Source of the DNA: Candidatus Zixiibacteriota bacterium
GTDB taxonomy: Bacteria; Zixibacteria; MSB-5A5; GN15; FEB-12
Length of the DNA stretch: 39,275 bases
Assembly: GCA_024277795.1 (NCBI GenBank)
Contig: JAJRUL010000037.1
Coordinates: forward strand, 1-39,275
Reading direction: 5' to 3'
Positions 18,050-27,275 of the stretch are shown here, one piece after another. Below the pieces are notes generated by a model that saw only the letters and a program-made list of their open reading frames with translations, ran no database searches and was not told the DNA's origin. Numbering within the stretch: position 1 is the stretch's first letter; each line of letters starts with the position of its first letter. The position numbers were made by a program, and so were the translations under genes.

Positions 18050-18799
18050 TCAATTTTTCATCATTATCATTAATTCAATATGAGACAAAACTGCAGTCAC
18101 TGCATTTTCGACTCTGAGAATCGATCGACCGAGTGAAATAGGAACAAAACCGACCGATTGGAATAGTTCGGCCTCAAAAGGCACAAACCCACCTTCAGGA
18201 CCGATGGCAATCAGTATATGATCAGGGTAGCTTTTGTAAAATGATTGTAACGATTCAGTTGCGCACAGATCAGGGAGCAATTTACAGAGTGTCTTGTATG
18301 AGTCAGAATATCTTTCAGGCAGTTCCTGCACAAATGGCTTGAAGCGATCATGGATTTCAACAGTCGGAAGTCGGGTTAGTTTCCCTTGAGCCATCCCCTC
18401 AATCAGATAGCGATTGAGATTTTCAGGCTCCAAGAGGGGGGATTGAAAGTAACTCTTTTCGACTCTATTAGCTCGAATCAGATGAATATTCCTGACTCCC
18501 ATGCAAGCAGATATAGCAAGTACTTTCTTGAGTGTTTGCGGTCGTGGAAGTGCACAAATGAGGTCGATTGTTGGCTTTATCGGCTGAGGATCAGACATAT
18601 TTTCAACTATCAGCGTGATCGATTCTTTTTCTATACCTGTCAGTCTTGCAAAACCTTTCTGCCCATTCAAAAGTCCTATTTCCACCGTATCATTTACTTT
18701 AGCTTTTAAGATATGCAAAATATGATCTGCGCGTTCGTCTGATAGACGGTAGGTAAGATCATCGAGTCGATCTTTCGGAAAAAGAATTATCAGATTCAT
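18050..18799 (-). CDS. rsmE: 16S rRNA (uracil1498-N3)-methyltransferase
   Basis: A 249-residue SPOUT-class methyltransferase of the RsmE family, which methylates U1498 of 16S rRNA. The N-terminal PUA-like domain contains ADHILHILKAKVNDTVEIG and GQKGFARL. The C-terminal trefoil-knot part carries IAIGPEGGFVPFEAELF and the SAM-binding ISLGRSILRVENAVTAVLSHI. Family members usually read LG.RILR.ETA; here Asn takes the usual Thr place, a modest deviation. It is convergent with the lipoprotein gene across a shared terminator and divergent from gcvT over about 250 bases. Length is typical. Confidence 0.93.
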   Translation of the reverse strand: MNLIILFPKDRLDDLTYRLSDERADHILHILKAKVNDTVEIGLLNGQKGFARLTGIEKESITLIVENMSDPQPIKPTIDLICALPRPQTLKKVLAISACMGVRNIHLIRANRVEKSYFQSPLLEPENLNRYLIEGMAQGKLTRLPTVEIHDRFKPFVQELPERYSDSYKTLCKLLPDLCATESLQSFYKSYPDHILIAIGPEGGFVPFEAELFQSVGFVPISLGRSILRVENAVTAVLSHIELMIMMKN

Positions 18800-18972
18800 C
18801 GCTTAACCAAAACTTGTATTATTGTCGTGTTCATTAACAAAACACCCAAAGTTATCAGACAACCTTTCACATATATGTTGGAAAAGATAGAGCCTGTAGC
18901 TTATAAAGAACAGTAGTTTATCCCTCAAACGACAAACTCTCCCTTCTAAACGGGTTCTACTCTATATAGCAG

Positions 18973-19001
18973 TTGACAATCTGTCCAAGTCGGGTCATTT
19001 T
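18973..19001 (+). promoter_or_regulatory. Possible promoter for gcvT
   Basis: TTGACA at 18973-18978 is followed after 17 bases by CATTTT at 18996-19001, a weak -10. It lies 44 bases before the chosen gcvT start. The GGGTC half-site occurs twice around the -10 (18992-18996 and 19002-19006). Confidence 0.35.
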
Positions 19002-19045
19002 GGGTCGATATTTCTGTCTGTAATACTTTGGTGAAAGAGAATTAC

Positions 19046-20143
19046 GTGTCCGATACTGTTATAAAAACTTCGTTCCATGATTTTCATGTGGAGGCAGGGG
19101 CTAAAATGGTAGACTTTGCTGGTTACCGCATGCCCATACAATACAAAGGGATAACCGCAGAACATCTAGCCGTTCGAGAGAATGTCGGCCTGTTCGATCT
19201 CTCTCACATGGGAGAATTCAAAATTGCGGGTAATGAAAGTTCTGCTTTCTTGAAGAAAGTGACAACCAACGACGTTGACGCACTTAAAATCGGAGATATC
19301 CAATATTCCTGCATGACATACCCCGATGGTGGAATAGTCGATGATCTGTTGATCTATCGGATGGAAGATCATTACCTGCTGATAGTCAACGCCGCGAATA
19401 TTGATAAGGATTTCAAATGGCTAGAGTCTCACCTCTTTGATGGTGTCTCCCTTACCGATCTCTCTCCGACTCTCTCTCTTTTGGCGATTCAGGGACCAAA
19501 CGCTCAGAAAGTGATGACAAAACTCACTGACTATGATTTGGATTCTATGGCATATTATACATCGGCAAAGAGCAAAATCGGCCCCGTTGAGATAATGTTT
19601 TCTCGTACAGGCTATACAGGTGAGGATGGTTTCGAATTGTATATCCCAAATGAGCAAGCTGATATCATATGGAAAGCTGTCACAGAAGCCGGTCAGGCAT
19701 TTGGAATGGAGTTGATTGGATTGGCCGCCCGCGATTCCCTGCGTTTAGAGATGAAAATGGCATTGTATGGCAACGATATAGATGAAACGACAACCCCGAT
19801 CGAAGCAGGTCTGTCATGGATCGTAAAACTCAAGAATAATTTTATCGGACGGGATGTGCTTCGTAATCAAAAGGAAGCCAAACCGAAACGACGACTGGTC
19901 TGTCTTGAGTTAGAGGGGAAGGTATTTCCTCGAAAAGGGTATGAAATCTTTGATGGGGACTCTCAAATCGGCAAGGTAACATCAGGTACATTCTCGCCAT
20001 CTCTTCAGAAACCGATAGCTCTCGGATATGTCCCGAGAATAAAAGCTAAATCGGGATCAACGGTAGAGATAGAAATTCGTAAAAAACGATTTCCTGCAAC
20101 TGTTGTTAAACCACCATTTTATAAAGGTGCAAGTCACAAGTGA
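19046..20143 (+). CDS. gcvT: Glycine cleavage system T protein (aminomethyltransferase)
   Basis: About 365 residues matching GcvT, which takes the aminomethyl group from lipoyl-GcvH and makes methylene-tetrahydrofolate and ammonia. Visible: FHDFHVEAGAKMVDFAGYRMPIQY, VGLFDLSHMGEFKI, the folate-binding SRTGYTGEDGFELYIP, AARDSLRLEMKMALYGNDI, and a C-terminal barrel with GKVTSGTFSPSLQKPIALGYV. I prefer GTG at 19046 because AAAGAG lies six bases upstream; in-frame TTG (19028) and GTG (19031) are alternatives. The gcvH and gcvP partners are not in the window, so they must be elsewhere. A possible promoter lies at 18973. Confidence 0.95.
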   Translation: MSDTVIKTSFHDFHVEAGAKMVDFAGYRMPIQYKGITAEHLAVRENVGLFDLSHMGEFKIAGNESSAFLKKVTTNDVDALKIGDIQYSCMTYPDGGIVDDLLIYRMEDHYLLIVNAANIDKDFKWLESHLFDGVSLTDLSPTLSLLAIQGPNAQKVMTKLTDYDLDSMAYYTSAKSKIGPVEIMFSRTGYTGEDGFELYIPNEQADIIWKAVTEAGQAFGMELIGLAARDSLRLEMKMALYGNDIDETTTPIEAGLSWIVKLKNNFIGRDVLRNQKEAKPKRRLVCLELEGKVFPRKGYEIFDGDSQIGKVTSGTFSPSLQKPIALGYVPRIKAKSGSTVEIEIRKKRFPATVVKPPFYKGASHK

Positions 20144-20210
20144 CCCTTGTATTGATAGATAGAAATTGTTTTTCATTCAGCGGGATTAACATATCAGGGT
20201 ATAAGATAAC

Positions 20211-22106
20211 ATGCGAAAATTACTCATTCTTTTAGCTACAATTGTCATATTGGCAACTTCAGGTTTCTCTGCAACCAACGGTGTTGAATTTGAGATATCA
20301 CTCTTTCAAATTGATTCACTGGCAAAACGTCAGCTTCTGATGATCGATACATTTTCAGTATTGGAATCTGTCGAAGCAACAGGATATTTCCTTGTTATGT
20401 CAGTCGATATAGGCGTACAAAAAATTGATAGTCTGCAAACAGAATTTGTTGTACATACGATCACTCTCGGTCCAACCACAACAACAGATTCAAGACGTTT
20501 TTCAGTCGAATATGGTGCGCCCGCAAGAATGGATCGGATAAAGGGAAAGAATGAAATCGAATATTCGCTACAATTGAAGCCACTTCAACCTGTCGAGCTT
20601 GATAATACTTGTGAGTTCGATCATAACGTGGACAAGACATTTTCATACGATCCATCTGCAAATATGGACATTTACTACGTTCCAAACTCTCTGGGGGATT
20701 TCCACTGGAATATCGTAAAATCACTTCAGGAAGAACGGTATCGTCAATTTAAGACTCTTTTTAATCTCAATCTTCCCGGTAAAATGGATATCTTCCTTTG
20801 CCCATGTGAAATGCGTTCTGTCCTTTGGGATACTCGTTTTGGACAAATGGTCAACCCTACTCGCAATGTCGGTTTTGCAATATATAATCAAGCTGTCAAT
20901 GCGGCTGACCCTTTTATTGTAATTCATGGTGCTATCCTAAGAACATTTGGCTACAGTCCTCCATTCCTCTCAGAAGGATTGGCAGGATATATTTCAATGG
21001 CAGCTTATGATATGAAACAGATATTCAAAAAAGGAGCTGAAGTACCTTTTGAAAGCTACCTGAACACTAAGACGTATCTTCAGGCCGACCCGTTTATATC
21101 TGATAGAACAGCATCAACTTTCGTTACGTATTTGATAGATCAATATGGCTGGAAAAAGTTTCATGAGCTGTACAAAATCGCTGATGACCTGTCTCTTTCG
21201 ACAAGTTTTCGTACAGTCTATAAAAAAGGAACAAATGACTTGGAAGCTGAGTGGAGAAGATACATAGATACGGTGACTATACCTTTGTCACGTATGAAGA
21301 CATTTTATGATCAAGCTGAAGCAATGCGGGATTATCCTCTTATGCTTGAATATGCAAAAGGGATTCAACCATATGCTAAAACACTCTCTGATTCACTTTA
21401 TTTTCTCAAACTTGTTGAGCGTGCCCATTTCCTCAATGGTGACTACTATGCGGCAACTGAGACAGAAGCTCAACAACTGCAATTGGACAGTACAGATGCA
21501 CGCAAATGGATGTCATCAGGCAGTTATAAACTGATGAATGGACTGTATGAAGATGCATTGAAAGACTTAAAGAAAGCTGAAGCTATAGATGATACTGATC
21601 CTTTTGTCCTTTTTAATCTGGCTCAATATTATTTGGTTATTGATGATAAAGAAACTGCCAAAGAGATTCTGCTACGAATTGTCGGTAATACCACAACTGG
21701 TGAGGCACAAGCAGAAAGTCGAGTCCTGCTTGGTAATTTGTTACGAGTTTCCAAAAACAAACAAGACCGAGCTATGGCAATTACATATTATCAGGAAGCT
21801 ATTTCAATGTTTGCCCAACAACTCCAAGCTCATGCAGCCGCTTCTGATTCTCGAATGTGGATGGGGATATCATATCTCGGTATGGACGACAAGGGATCGG
21901 CGCGTGAACTCCTTGATGCGGCACTCTTCCTTGAAACAAGACCATTTTATATCGGTATGACATATCTTTGGCTAGGCAAGTTGGCTGATGTTAACGGTGA
22001 TCGAACAGCAGCAAAGTCGTTCTATCGAACCTTGTTGAATTACCCAGCCGCTGTTTACCATCAAAAGGAAGCAAAGACGCTACTATATGCGCCATATAAG
22101 CAATAA
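20211..22106 (+). CDS. Secreted peptidase-MA-like/TPR protein with a degenerate active site
   Basis: A 631-residue protein with signal peptide (1-20, ending SGFSA). Residues about 170-350 look like the gluzincin peptidase MA-like domain often joined to TPRs: a conserved PFLSEGLAGYIS with Glu255, and a C-terminal region DQYGWKKFHELYKIADD. The expected HExxH is HGAIL (from His239), so both the catalytic Glu and the second zinc His are missing and the domain is probably inactive. From about 380 to the end are TPR helices (AEAIDDTDPFVLFNLAQYYL and similar). It probably acts as a periplasmic scaffold. It is followed five bases later by the BatA-type gene, so the two are likely co-translated. Confidence 0.75.
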   Translation: MRKLLILLATIVILATSGFSATNGVEFEISLFQIDSLAKRQLLMIDTFSVLESVEATGYFLVMSVDIGVQKIDSLQTEFVVHTITLGPTTTTDSRRFSVEYGAPARMDRIKGKNEIEYSLQLKPLQPVELDNTCEFDHNVDKTFSYDPSANMDIYYVPNSLGDFHWNIVKSLQEERYRQFKTLFNLNLPGKMDIFLCPCEMRSVLWDTRFGQMVNPTRNVGFAIYNQAVNAADPFIVIHGAILRTFGYSPPFLSEGLAGYISMAAYDMKQIFKKGAEVPFESYLNTKTYLQADPFISDRTASTFVTYLIDQYGWKKFHELYKIADDLSLSTSFRTVYKKGTNDLEAEWRRYIDTVTIPLSRMKTFYDQAEAMRDYPLMLEYAKGIQPYAKTLSDSLYFLKLVERAHFLNGDYYAATETEAQQLQLDSTDARKWMSSGSYKLMNGLYEDALKDLKKAEAIDDTDPFVLFNLAQYYLVIDDKETAKEILLRIVGNTTTGEAQAESRVLLGNLLRVSKNKQDRAMAITYYQEAISMFAQQLQAHAAASDSRMWMGISYLGMDDKGSARELLDAALFLETRPFYIGMTYLWLGKLADVNGDRTAAKSFYRTLLNYPAAVYHQKEAKTLLYAPYKQ

Positions 22107-22111
22107 CAATC

Positions 22112-24187
22112 GTGTTTAACTTTCTTAATTCAACAGTTCTCTTTGCCGCCGCGGCGGCATTAATACCGCTCGTTATACATCTGTTTTCGAAGCGACGGGT
22201 TAAAACAGTTGAGTTTTCATCAATCCGCCACCTGAAGGCTATGCAAAGGCAACAGGTACGTCGCCTAAAAGTCCGGCAATTATTACTTCTGTTGCTTCGT
22301 ATGTTAATTATTCTGCTCATTGTGATCGCCTTTGCCCGACCAACTACAGAAAAGGGAACGATTGGATCACACGCATCAGTTTCAGCGATTATATTAATTG
22401 ATAACTCTGCTTCAATGAACCGAGAAGTTGCCGATGGTAACCTTTTCGTTATTGCACGTGAACAGGCGAAGAAGCTCCTGAATACTTTTGGAGAAGCGGA
22501 TGAACTGTCTCTGCTTACGACATCTCCGTTAAATCCTGGAGATCGAGTATCGTTCACATCGGTCAGCGGAGTTGCTTCACAAATAGCAAATCTGAAGCCA
22601 TCAAGCGAGTTGCACACTTTGGATGAACCGCTTTCAAAAGCTGTCGCACTTCTCAATGAAGCATCTAATCTGAATAAAGAAATATACCTCATTACCGATC
22701 GACAACGCGTTGCACTTCCTGACACAACTATACTCGCAAATAGTGATGCTCAGGTATACATCATAAATCTTGATGTTTCGGATTATGGAAATATCGGCGT
22801 TTCAAAAATCGACCTTGGAGGACAGCTTCTTTTACCCGGACATCCATTTGATATTAATACTGTGATCAAGAATTATAGCGGTCGTAACCGTGATGACCTT
22901 ATTGCGTCTTTGTTTATTGATGGGCATCGGGTTTCACAAAGTAGTGTTGCAGTAAGTGCTGGTGGAGAGAAACAGATCCGATTTAACTATACCTTGCAAT
23001 CAGGCGGACACCATTACGGTGCGATCGAGCTTTCTGATGATCGTTATCTAACCGATAACACATGTTACTTTAGCTTTCATATTCCTGATCAATTCAATGT
23101 TCTGATTATAGGAGAAAATGTTGAGGCAGAATATCTGTCTTTAGCTCTCTCCCCCTCTTCGACAATCAATCAATACTGGTCTATTAAGCGCGCACATACA
23201 AATGACCTGTCAAAGATCAACCTAGGGGAATACGATGTCATTGTAATAGCGGGACAACCGGAGATTGAAGAAGTATATGCAAAGCGAATACAATCATACG
23301 TACAGCGCGGGACACCACTCTTTTTTGTATATAGTGGACGTGGATCAGTAGACAACTTCAACTCGGTCTGGTCTCCTGTATGCGGTTTCACATTCAAAGA
23401 AAAACTCAATGAATCATTCTCTCGTTCAGGATTTTATTCTCTAAAGTCAGCTCAGGCAAAGCATCCGATTTTCTCTATTTTTGATCTTGTAGAATCTAAA
23501 CTGCCTGAGATAAAGTTTTACACTCTGGCCCGTGTATCCCCATCTGAAACTGCCTCTGTGCTCGCGCGTTTTACGGGCGATCATCCTGCATTAATTGAGT
23601 CTGCATATGGACAAGGAAAAGTTATCTCTTTCCTTGGCCCAATTAGTCCGAAGTATTCTGACCTTTCTTCAAACGCATTTTTTGTACCGTTTTCAATCCG
23701 CATTTTGGAATATCTGTCTGCTCGCTTGTCCAGTTATGACCTTGCTCTCACTACAGGTTCTATCATTACAAGACCTGTTCATAGTAGCACAGCACTTACA
23801 GGATCGATTGAAATGCTAGCTCCCGACTCATCACTCTATCTTTTGACTCCGACTGAATATAAAGGAGAAGTGTCAGTTACAGCTACCCCAATCAAACAAC
23901 CGGGGATTTACAAGTTAAAGTATCTGTCAATTCTTCTGGATCAATTTGCTGTCAATACAGATGCAAGAGAGGGAGACCTTACTCCCGTCGATATCAAACA
24001 ATTCGCTACAGCAATTGGAAGTGATGACTTTGTTTCGCTTGAGCTCGGATCAGATTATACTGTAGCAGTATCTGAAAACAGACACGGAAAAGAACTTTGG
24101 CAACTATTCCTTTGGTTGGCAGGTTTTCTCATGCTGACTGAAATGATTATATCCCGTGGAAAACCGGCTGAGGATGAAACTCAATGA
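22112..24187 (+). CDS. BatA-type membrane protein with VWA domain
   Basis: A 691-residue inner-membrane protein. The N-terminus (FLNSTVLFAAAAALIPLVIH, then RRVKTVEFSSIRHL) and a second hydrophobic helix near residues 55-73 are the BatA N-terminal domain. A von Willebrand A domain follows, with an intact MIDAS start DNSAS (97-101). After it come an Ig-like segment (RNRDDLIASLFIDGHRVS), a glutamine-amidotransferase-like segment (YDVIVIAGQPEIEEVYAKRI) and a C-terminal helix (LWQLFLWLAGFLMLTEMII). Such proteins occur in Bacteroides-aerotolerance-type clusters of FCB bacteria. The start is GTG at 22112, five bases after the previous stop, and its TGA overlaps the ABC-F start (ATGA). The MoxR ATPase usual in bat clusters is absent here. 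Confidence 0.8.
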   Translation: MFNFLNSTVLFAAAAALIPLVIHLFSKRRVKTVEFSSIRHLKAMQRQQVRRLKVRQLLLLLLRMLIILLIVIAFARPTTEKGTIGSHASVSAIILIDNSASMNREVADGNLFVIAREQAKKLLNTFGEADELSLLTTSPLNPGDRVSFTSVSGVASQIANLKPSSELHTLDEPLSKAVALLNEASNLNKEIYLITDRQRVALPDTTILANSDAQVYIINLDVSDYGNIGVSKIDLGGQLLLPGHPFDINTVIKNYSGRNRDDLIASLFIDGHRVSQSSVAVSAGGEKQIRFNYTLQSGGHHYGAIELSDDRYLTDNTCYFSFHIPDQFNVLIIGENVEAEYLSLALSPSSTINQYWSIKRAHTNDLSKINLGEYDVIVIAGQPEIEEVYAKRIQSYVQRGTPLFFVYSGRGSVDNFNSVWSPVCGFTFKEKLNESFSRSGFYSLKSAQAKHPIFSIFDLVESKLPEIKFYTLARVSPSETASVLARFTGDHPALIESAYGQGKVISFLGPISPKYSDLSSNAFFVPFSIRILEYLSARLSSYDLALTTGSIITRPVHSSTALTGSIEMLAPDSSLYLLTPTEYKGEVSVTATPIKQPGIYKLKYLSILLDQFAVNTDAREGDLTPVDIKQFATAIGSDDFVSLELGSDYTVAVSENRHGKELWQLFLWLAGFLMLTEMIISRGKPAEDETQ

Positions 24188-26067
24188 CTTTGCTGACCGC
24201 CGAGAATATAGCTAAAAGATTCGGCGATCAGGTTATACTCGACTCAGTTTCGTTGACAATTAACGATTCTGATCGCATCGGTCTGGTCGGAGCTAACGGA
24301 ACAGGCAAAACTACGCTGTGCGATCTCTTGGCAGGCTACTCTGATCCCGATCATGGTTCTGTTTCTCCTGCACGTTCATGCCACATCGACTATATTGTTC
24401 AAGATAAGACAGACCTGCATGATAGTATACTTTTTGACTATGTTGCTACGGCTCGACAAGACTTGTTAGACCTCCGAACAGAGATTCAATCACTTGAAGA
24501 AAGATTAGAATCAAACCCTGATGATCAATCTTCTCTTAAACGACTTGGTGTGCTACAAAGCCAATTTGAAACAGGTGGTGGTTTCTCATTTGAAAGTGAA
24601 GTGAAAATTATACTGGAAGGACTTGGCTTTCCTGCTGAAAGACATAGTGAACGTCTCTCCAATTTTTCAGGAGGAGAAAAAAATCGCGCAGGCTTAGGAC
24701 GTGCCCTTGCAGGTCGGGGAAACCTGCTGATTCTCGATGAACCAACCAATCACCTTGATATAGAATCAACAGCATGGCTTGAACAGTACATTTCCGCATC
24801 AGACCGAGCCTGTCTCATTATTTCTCATGATCGTGCTTTTCTTCAGGCCACGGTAAATCAGGTATGGGAGCTACAATACACTAAACTTCATACGTATAAA
24901 GGGAGCTTCTCCGCATATCTGAAAGAACGACAGGAACGAAATCGCCTCCACGAACATCACTATATGCACCAACAACAAGAAATAAAACGGATTGAAGAAT
25001 ATGTCCGTCGTAATATGGCAGGTCAGAAGACAAAACAGGCACAATCTAAACTCAAACACTTGTCACGAATCAAGAGAATCCCTCCCCCTCGTGCTGACCA
25101 AACTGGTCCGAATATCTCGATGAATTCATCACGGCGGTCATTTGCTCATGTTGCCTCTGCTGAAAAAGTGCGACTTGGTTATGGAAATAACATCGTTGTT
25201 AAAGATGTCAACTTCGATTTGTATCGAGGAGACAAAGTCGGTCTGCTTGGACGCAACGGTAGTGGGAAATCGACTATCCTCAAAGCACTTATTGGAGAGC
25301 TTTCCCCGGTTGAGGGAACGATCTGGTTAGGCTCCAATGTTGATGTTGCCTATTTTGATCAAGAGTTGACAGATCTTCGACTAGATGTTTCCGTGATGGA
25401 TATAATCTGGGAGCTTGATCTTCAAGCAGATGCGGGTAAAATACGGACATTTTTAGCTCGATTCGGATTTACGGGTGAAGATTCGATCAAAAAAGTTTCC
25501 TCACTTTCAGGCGGCGAGCGGACAAAATTATCTCTGGCTAAATTGCTCTACCATCCTGCCAATCTACTTATCCTTGACGAACCTACGAACCATCTCGATA
25601 TGGATTCTCGTGAAGCTCTTGAAGAGGCACTACGTGATTACGATGGCTCATGTCTCATGGTCAGTCATGACCGCCACTTTTTGGACCGTGTAGCTACAAG
25701 GATATTTCATGTTGAGAATGCCAGACTCAAAGTTTATGACGCTGACTATGCATACTTTGTTGAGAAAACACAGCCCGTCGCACCCCCAACAAAAGAGAAA
25801 GACAACTCCTCAAAGGAACAGTATCTTTCATTTAAGGAGAAATCCCGGAAACGAGCTCGTCACAAGAAACAAATTGTTGCTACAGAAGAAGAAATTAAAC
25901 AGTTAGAAGAACAACTTCACAGACTGGAACGCGAGATAGATTCTGAGATTCCATCGACTGACTGGGAAAAACTGGCTGAAGCAAATGCAAGAAAGCATGA
26001 TACAGAAACATTGCTTCTTCAAGCATATGATGAACTCGAACGTTTAATGGAAATCGAACTTGATTAA
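24184..26067 (+). CDS. ABC-F family ATPase (Uup/YdiF-like)
   Basis: A 627-residue soluble protein with two ABC ATPase domains and no membrane segments. Domain 1 has Walker A GANGTGKT, signature FSGGEKNR and Walker B LLILDEPTNHLD. A charged linker follows (KQAQSKLKHLSRIKRI). Domain 2 has Walker A GRNGSGKS, signature LSGGERTK and a second LLILDEPTNHLD. The C-terminus is a long Lys/Glu coiled coil (about 535-627), as in Uup and YdiF, some of which act on ribosomes or DNA. ABC-F proteins modulate translation, sometimes giving antibiotic resistance; the subgroup cannot be fixed by eye. It overlaps the BatA-like gene by four bases and the next gene by eight. Confidence 0.93.
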   Translation: MTLLTAENIAKRFGDQVILDSVSLTINDSDRIGLVGANGTGKTTLCDLLAGYSDPDHGSVSPARSCHIDYIVQDKTDLHDSILFDYVATARQDLLDLRTEIQSLEERLESNPDDQSSLKRLGVLQSQFETGGGFSFESEVKIILEGLGFPAERHSERLSNFSGGEKNRAGLGRALAGRGNLLILDEPTNHLDIESTAWLEQYISASDRACLIISHDRAFLQATVNQVWELQYTKLHTYKGSFSAYLKERQERNRLHEHHYMHQQQEIKRIEEYVRRNMAGQKTKQAQSKLKHLSRIKRIPPPRADQTGPNISMNSSRRSFAHVASAEKVRLGYGNNIVVKDVNFDLYRGDKVGLLGRNGSGKSTILKALIGELSPVEGTIWLGSNVDVAYFDQELTDLRLDVSVMDIIWELDLQADAGKIRTFLARFGFTGEDSIKKVSSLSGGERTKLSLAKLLYHPANLLILDEPTNHLDMDSREALEEALRDYDGSCLMVSHDRHFLDRVATRIFHVENARLKVYDADYAYFVEKTQPVAPPTKEKDNSSKEQYLSFKEKSRKRARHKKQIVATEEEIKQLEEQLHRLEREIDSEIPSTDWEKLAEANARKHDTETLLLQAYDELERLMEIELD

Positions 26068-26680
26068 GCTTCTGACCATATCAGGATCACCTGTCGAAGG
26101 AGCATCAACTGATATTCTTCTGGCAAAGTCAGCTGAGTCGTTTCTTTCGGCTTATGACACAAGTGAAGAAATAACTGTACAACATTTCAAACTGAGTTCA
26201 CTAACATTTATACCTTGTCAGGCCTGTGGAAAATCTCCAGAACCTCACTTTTGCTTTTATGATGATGACCTTAGCTCTGTGTACAAGGAGCTCGCTGAGT
26301 GTGATGTGCTACTTTTTGGTTCACCTATCTATTTCGACTCTGTATCAGCACAAGCGAAGTCTTTTATCGATCGATGCAACTGTTTCCGACCACCTGATTT
26401 TACAAATTCCAATCCCGACTATGACTTTCTGAAGCGAATAAAACAGAAACGACCTGGAGGAATAATTTTAGTCGGTGGGGAACGAGGGTGGTTTGAAGGT
26501 GCGCGAAGAGTAATAGCAGGCTTTTTCAAATGGATTGAAGTTACAAATGAATCGATGGTCGTATATAAATCTCCAGATTTTCGACAGTCAGGTTCAGTTG
26601 CTTCTGATGAAAAGGCTATCGGTGAGGCTCTGGCAATGGGCAAACTACTTGCAACAAAAGTAAAATCAGTCAGAAAATGA
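26060..26680 (+). CDS. Flavodoxin-like NAD(P)H-dependent FMN reductase
   Basis: A 206-residue flavodoxin-fold protein. The FMN phosphate loop is ISGSPVEGASTDILL at the N-terminus. The segment PCQACGKSPEPHFCFYDDDLSSVYKELAECDVLLFGSPIYFDSVSAQAKSFIDR is typical of the FMN-reductase/iron-sulfur-flavoprotein branch, with Cys residues in a CxxC-x8-C-like spacing before the acidic DDD. Whether it binds a cluster cannot be decided. The start is a TTG at 26060 inside the end of the ABC-F gene, implying translational coupling. Substrate unknown. Confidence 0.8.
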   Translation: MIKLLTISGSPVEGASTDILLAKSAESFLSAYDTSEEITVQHFKLSSLTFIPCQACGKSPEPHFCFYDDDLSSVYKELAECDVLLFGSPIYFDSVSAQAKSFIDRCNCFRPPDFTNSNPDYDFLKRIKQKRPGGIILVGGERGWFEGARRVIAGFFKWIEVTNESMVVYKSPDFRQSGSVASDEKAIGEALAMGKLLATKVKSVRK

Positions 26681-26807
26681 GACAGATCAAACTGATCGAC
26701 GACTACAATATATGTGCATAGGAACATAAACAGGTATATGTTGACACTGCCAGCGGGAACGCCAAGCTATTGAATAACAGCAACTTCAAAAACTAACCCC
26801 TTCCTGC

Positions 26808-26837
26808 TTGCCAAATCTAAGAAGATATGTATATTAT
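26808..26837 (+). promoter_or_regulatory. Probable rpmE promoter
   Basis: TTGCCA at 26808-26813 is followed by the AT-rich TATATT/TATTAT at 26830-26837 (spacing 16 or 18 depending on the hexamer). This leaves a leader of about 65 bases before the rpmE start. Confidence 0.5.
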
Positions 26838-26907
26838 GAGGCTCGGGTTTCTGCGTAAATGGGGAACCCTGTTTTGTTACAGTAGTAAAGAAACTGAGGT
26901 AAGTATT

Positions 26908-27120
26908 GTGAAACCTGGAATTCATCCAAAGACTTTTCAAATTGAAGTGACATGTGCGTGTGGAGCAACATATCCGACTAGTTCAACAAAAGAACAGATC
27001 AAGCTGGACATCTGCTCTGCTTGCCATCCGTTTTTTACCGGTAAACAAAAGCTGATTGATACAGCCGGTCGTGTTGAACGGTTCCGTAGCAGATACGGAA
27101 ATCTCAAGAAAAATAAATAG
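26908..27120 (+). CDS. rpmE: 50S ribosomal protein L31 (zinc-ribbon form)
   Basis: A 70-residue L31 of the zinc-binding (C+) type. Cys pairs CAC and CSAC lie in the conserved sequence [14 protein letters not shown]...[15 protein letters not shown], followed by [14 protein letters not shown]. The true start is GTG at 26908, giving [13 protein letters not shown] like other L31 proteins; GAGGT at 26896-26900 is the ribosome binding site. An in-frame upstream ATG would add 27 non-conserved residues across the promoter region and is rejected. First gene of the rpmE-DUF1385-prfA-prmC block, a common bacterial order. Confidence 0.96.
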   Translation: MKPGIHPKTFQIEVTCACGATYPTSSTKEQIKLDICSACHPFFTGKQKLIDTAGRVERFRSRYGNLKKNK

Positions 27121-27275
27121 TCTACTATTTTTATTTTCTGTTGTTTTTGTGGGGTGTAGGTACGTATAACAATCAACTATATGGCACCCCACTCTGTTTT
27201 CCTTATGCAGGAATGTTGTCACAGAAACGCGGAGCTTGAGAAGAATATTTTTTGTAATGAACTACATGTGAGCCT

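Noticed and set aside
21991-22725. 244-codon open frame on the minus strand
   Set aside because: It lies antisense to the well-supported MA/TPR and BatA-type genes, has no recognisable motif and a biased Ser/Arg composition typical of a shadow frame.
26827-26907. Upstream ATG extending rpmE by 27 codons
   Set aside because: The extension is not conserved in L31 and overlaps the probable promoter; the GTG at 26908 has a good ribosome binding site and gives the normal L31 N-terminus.
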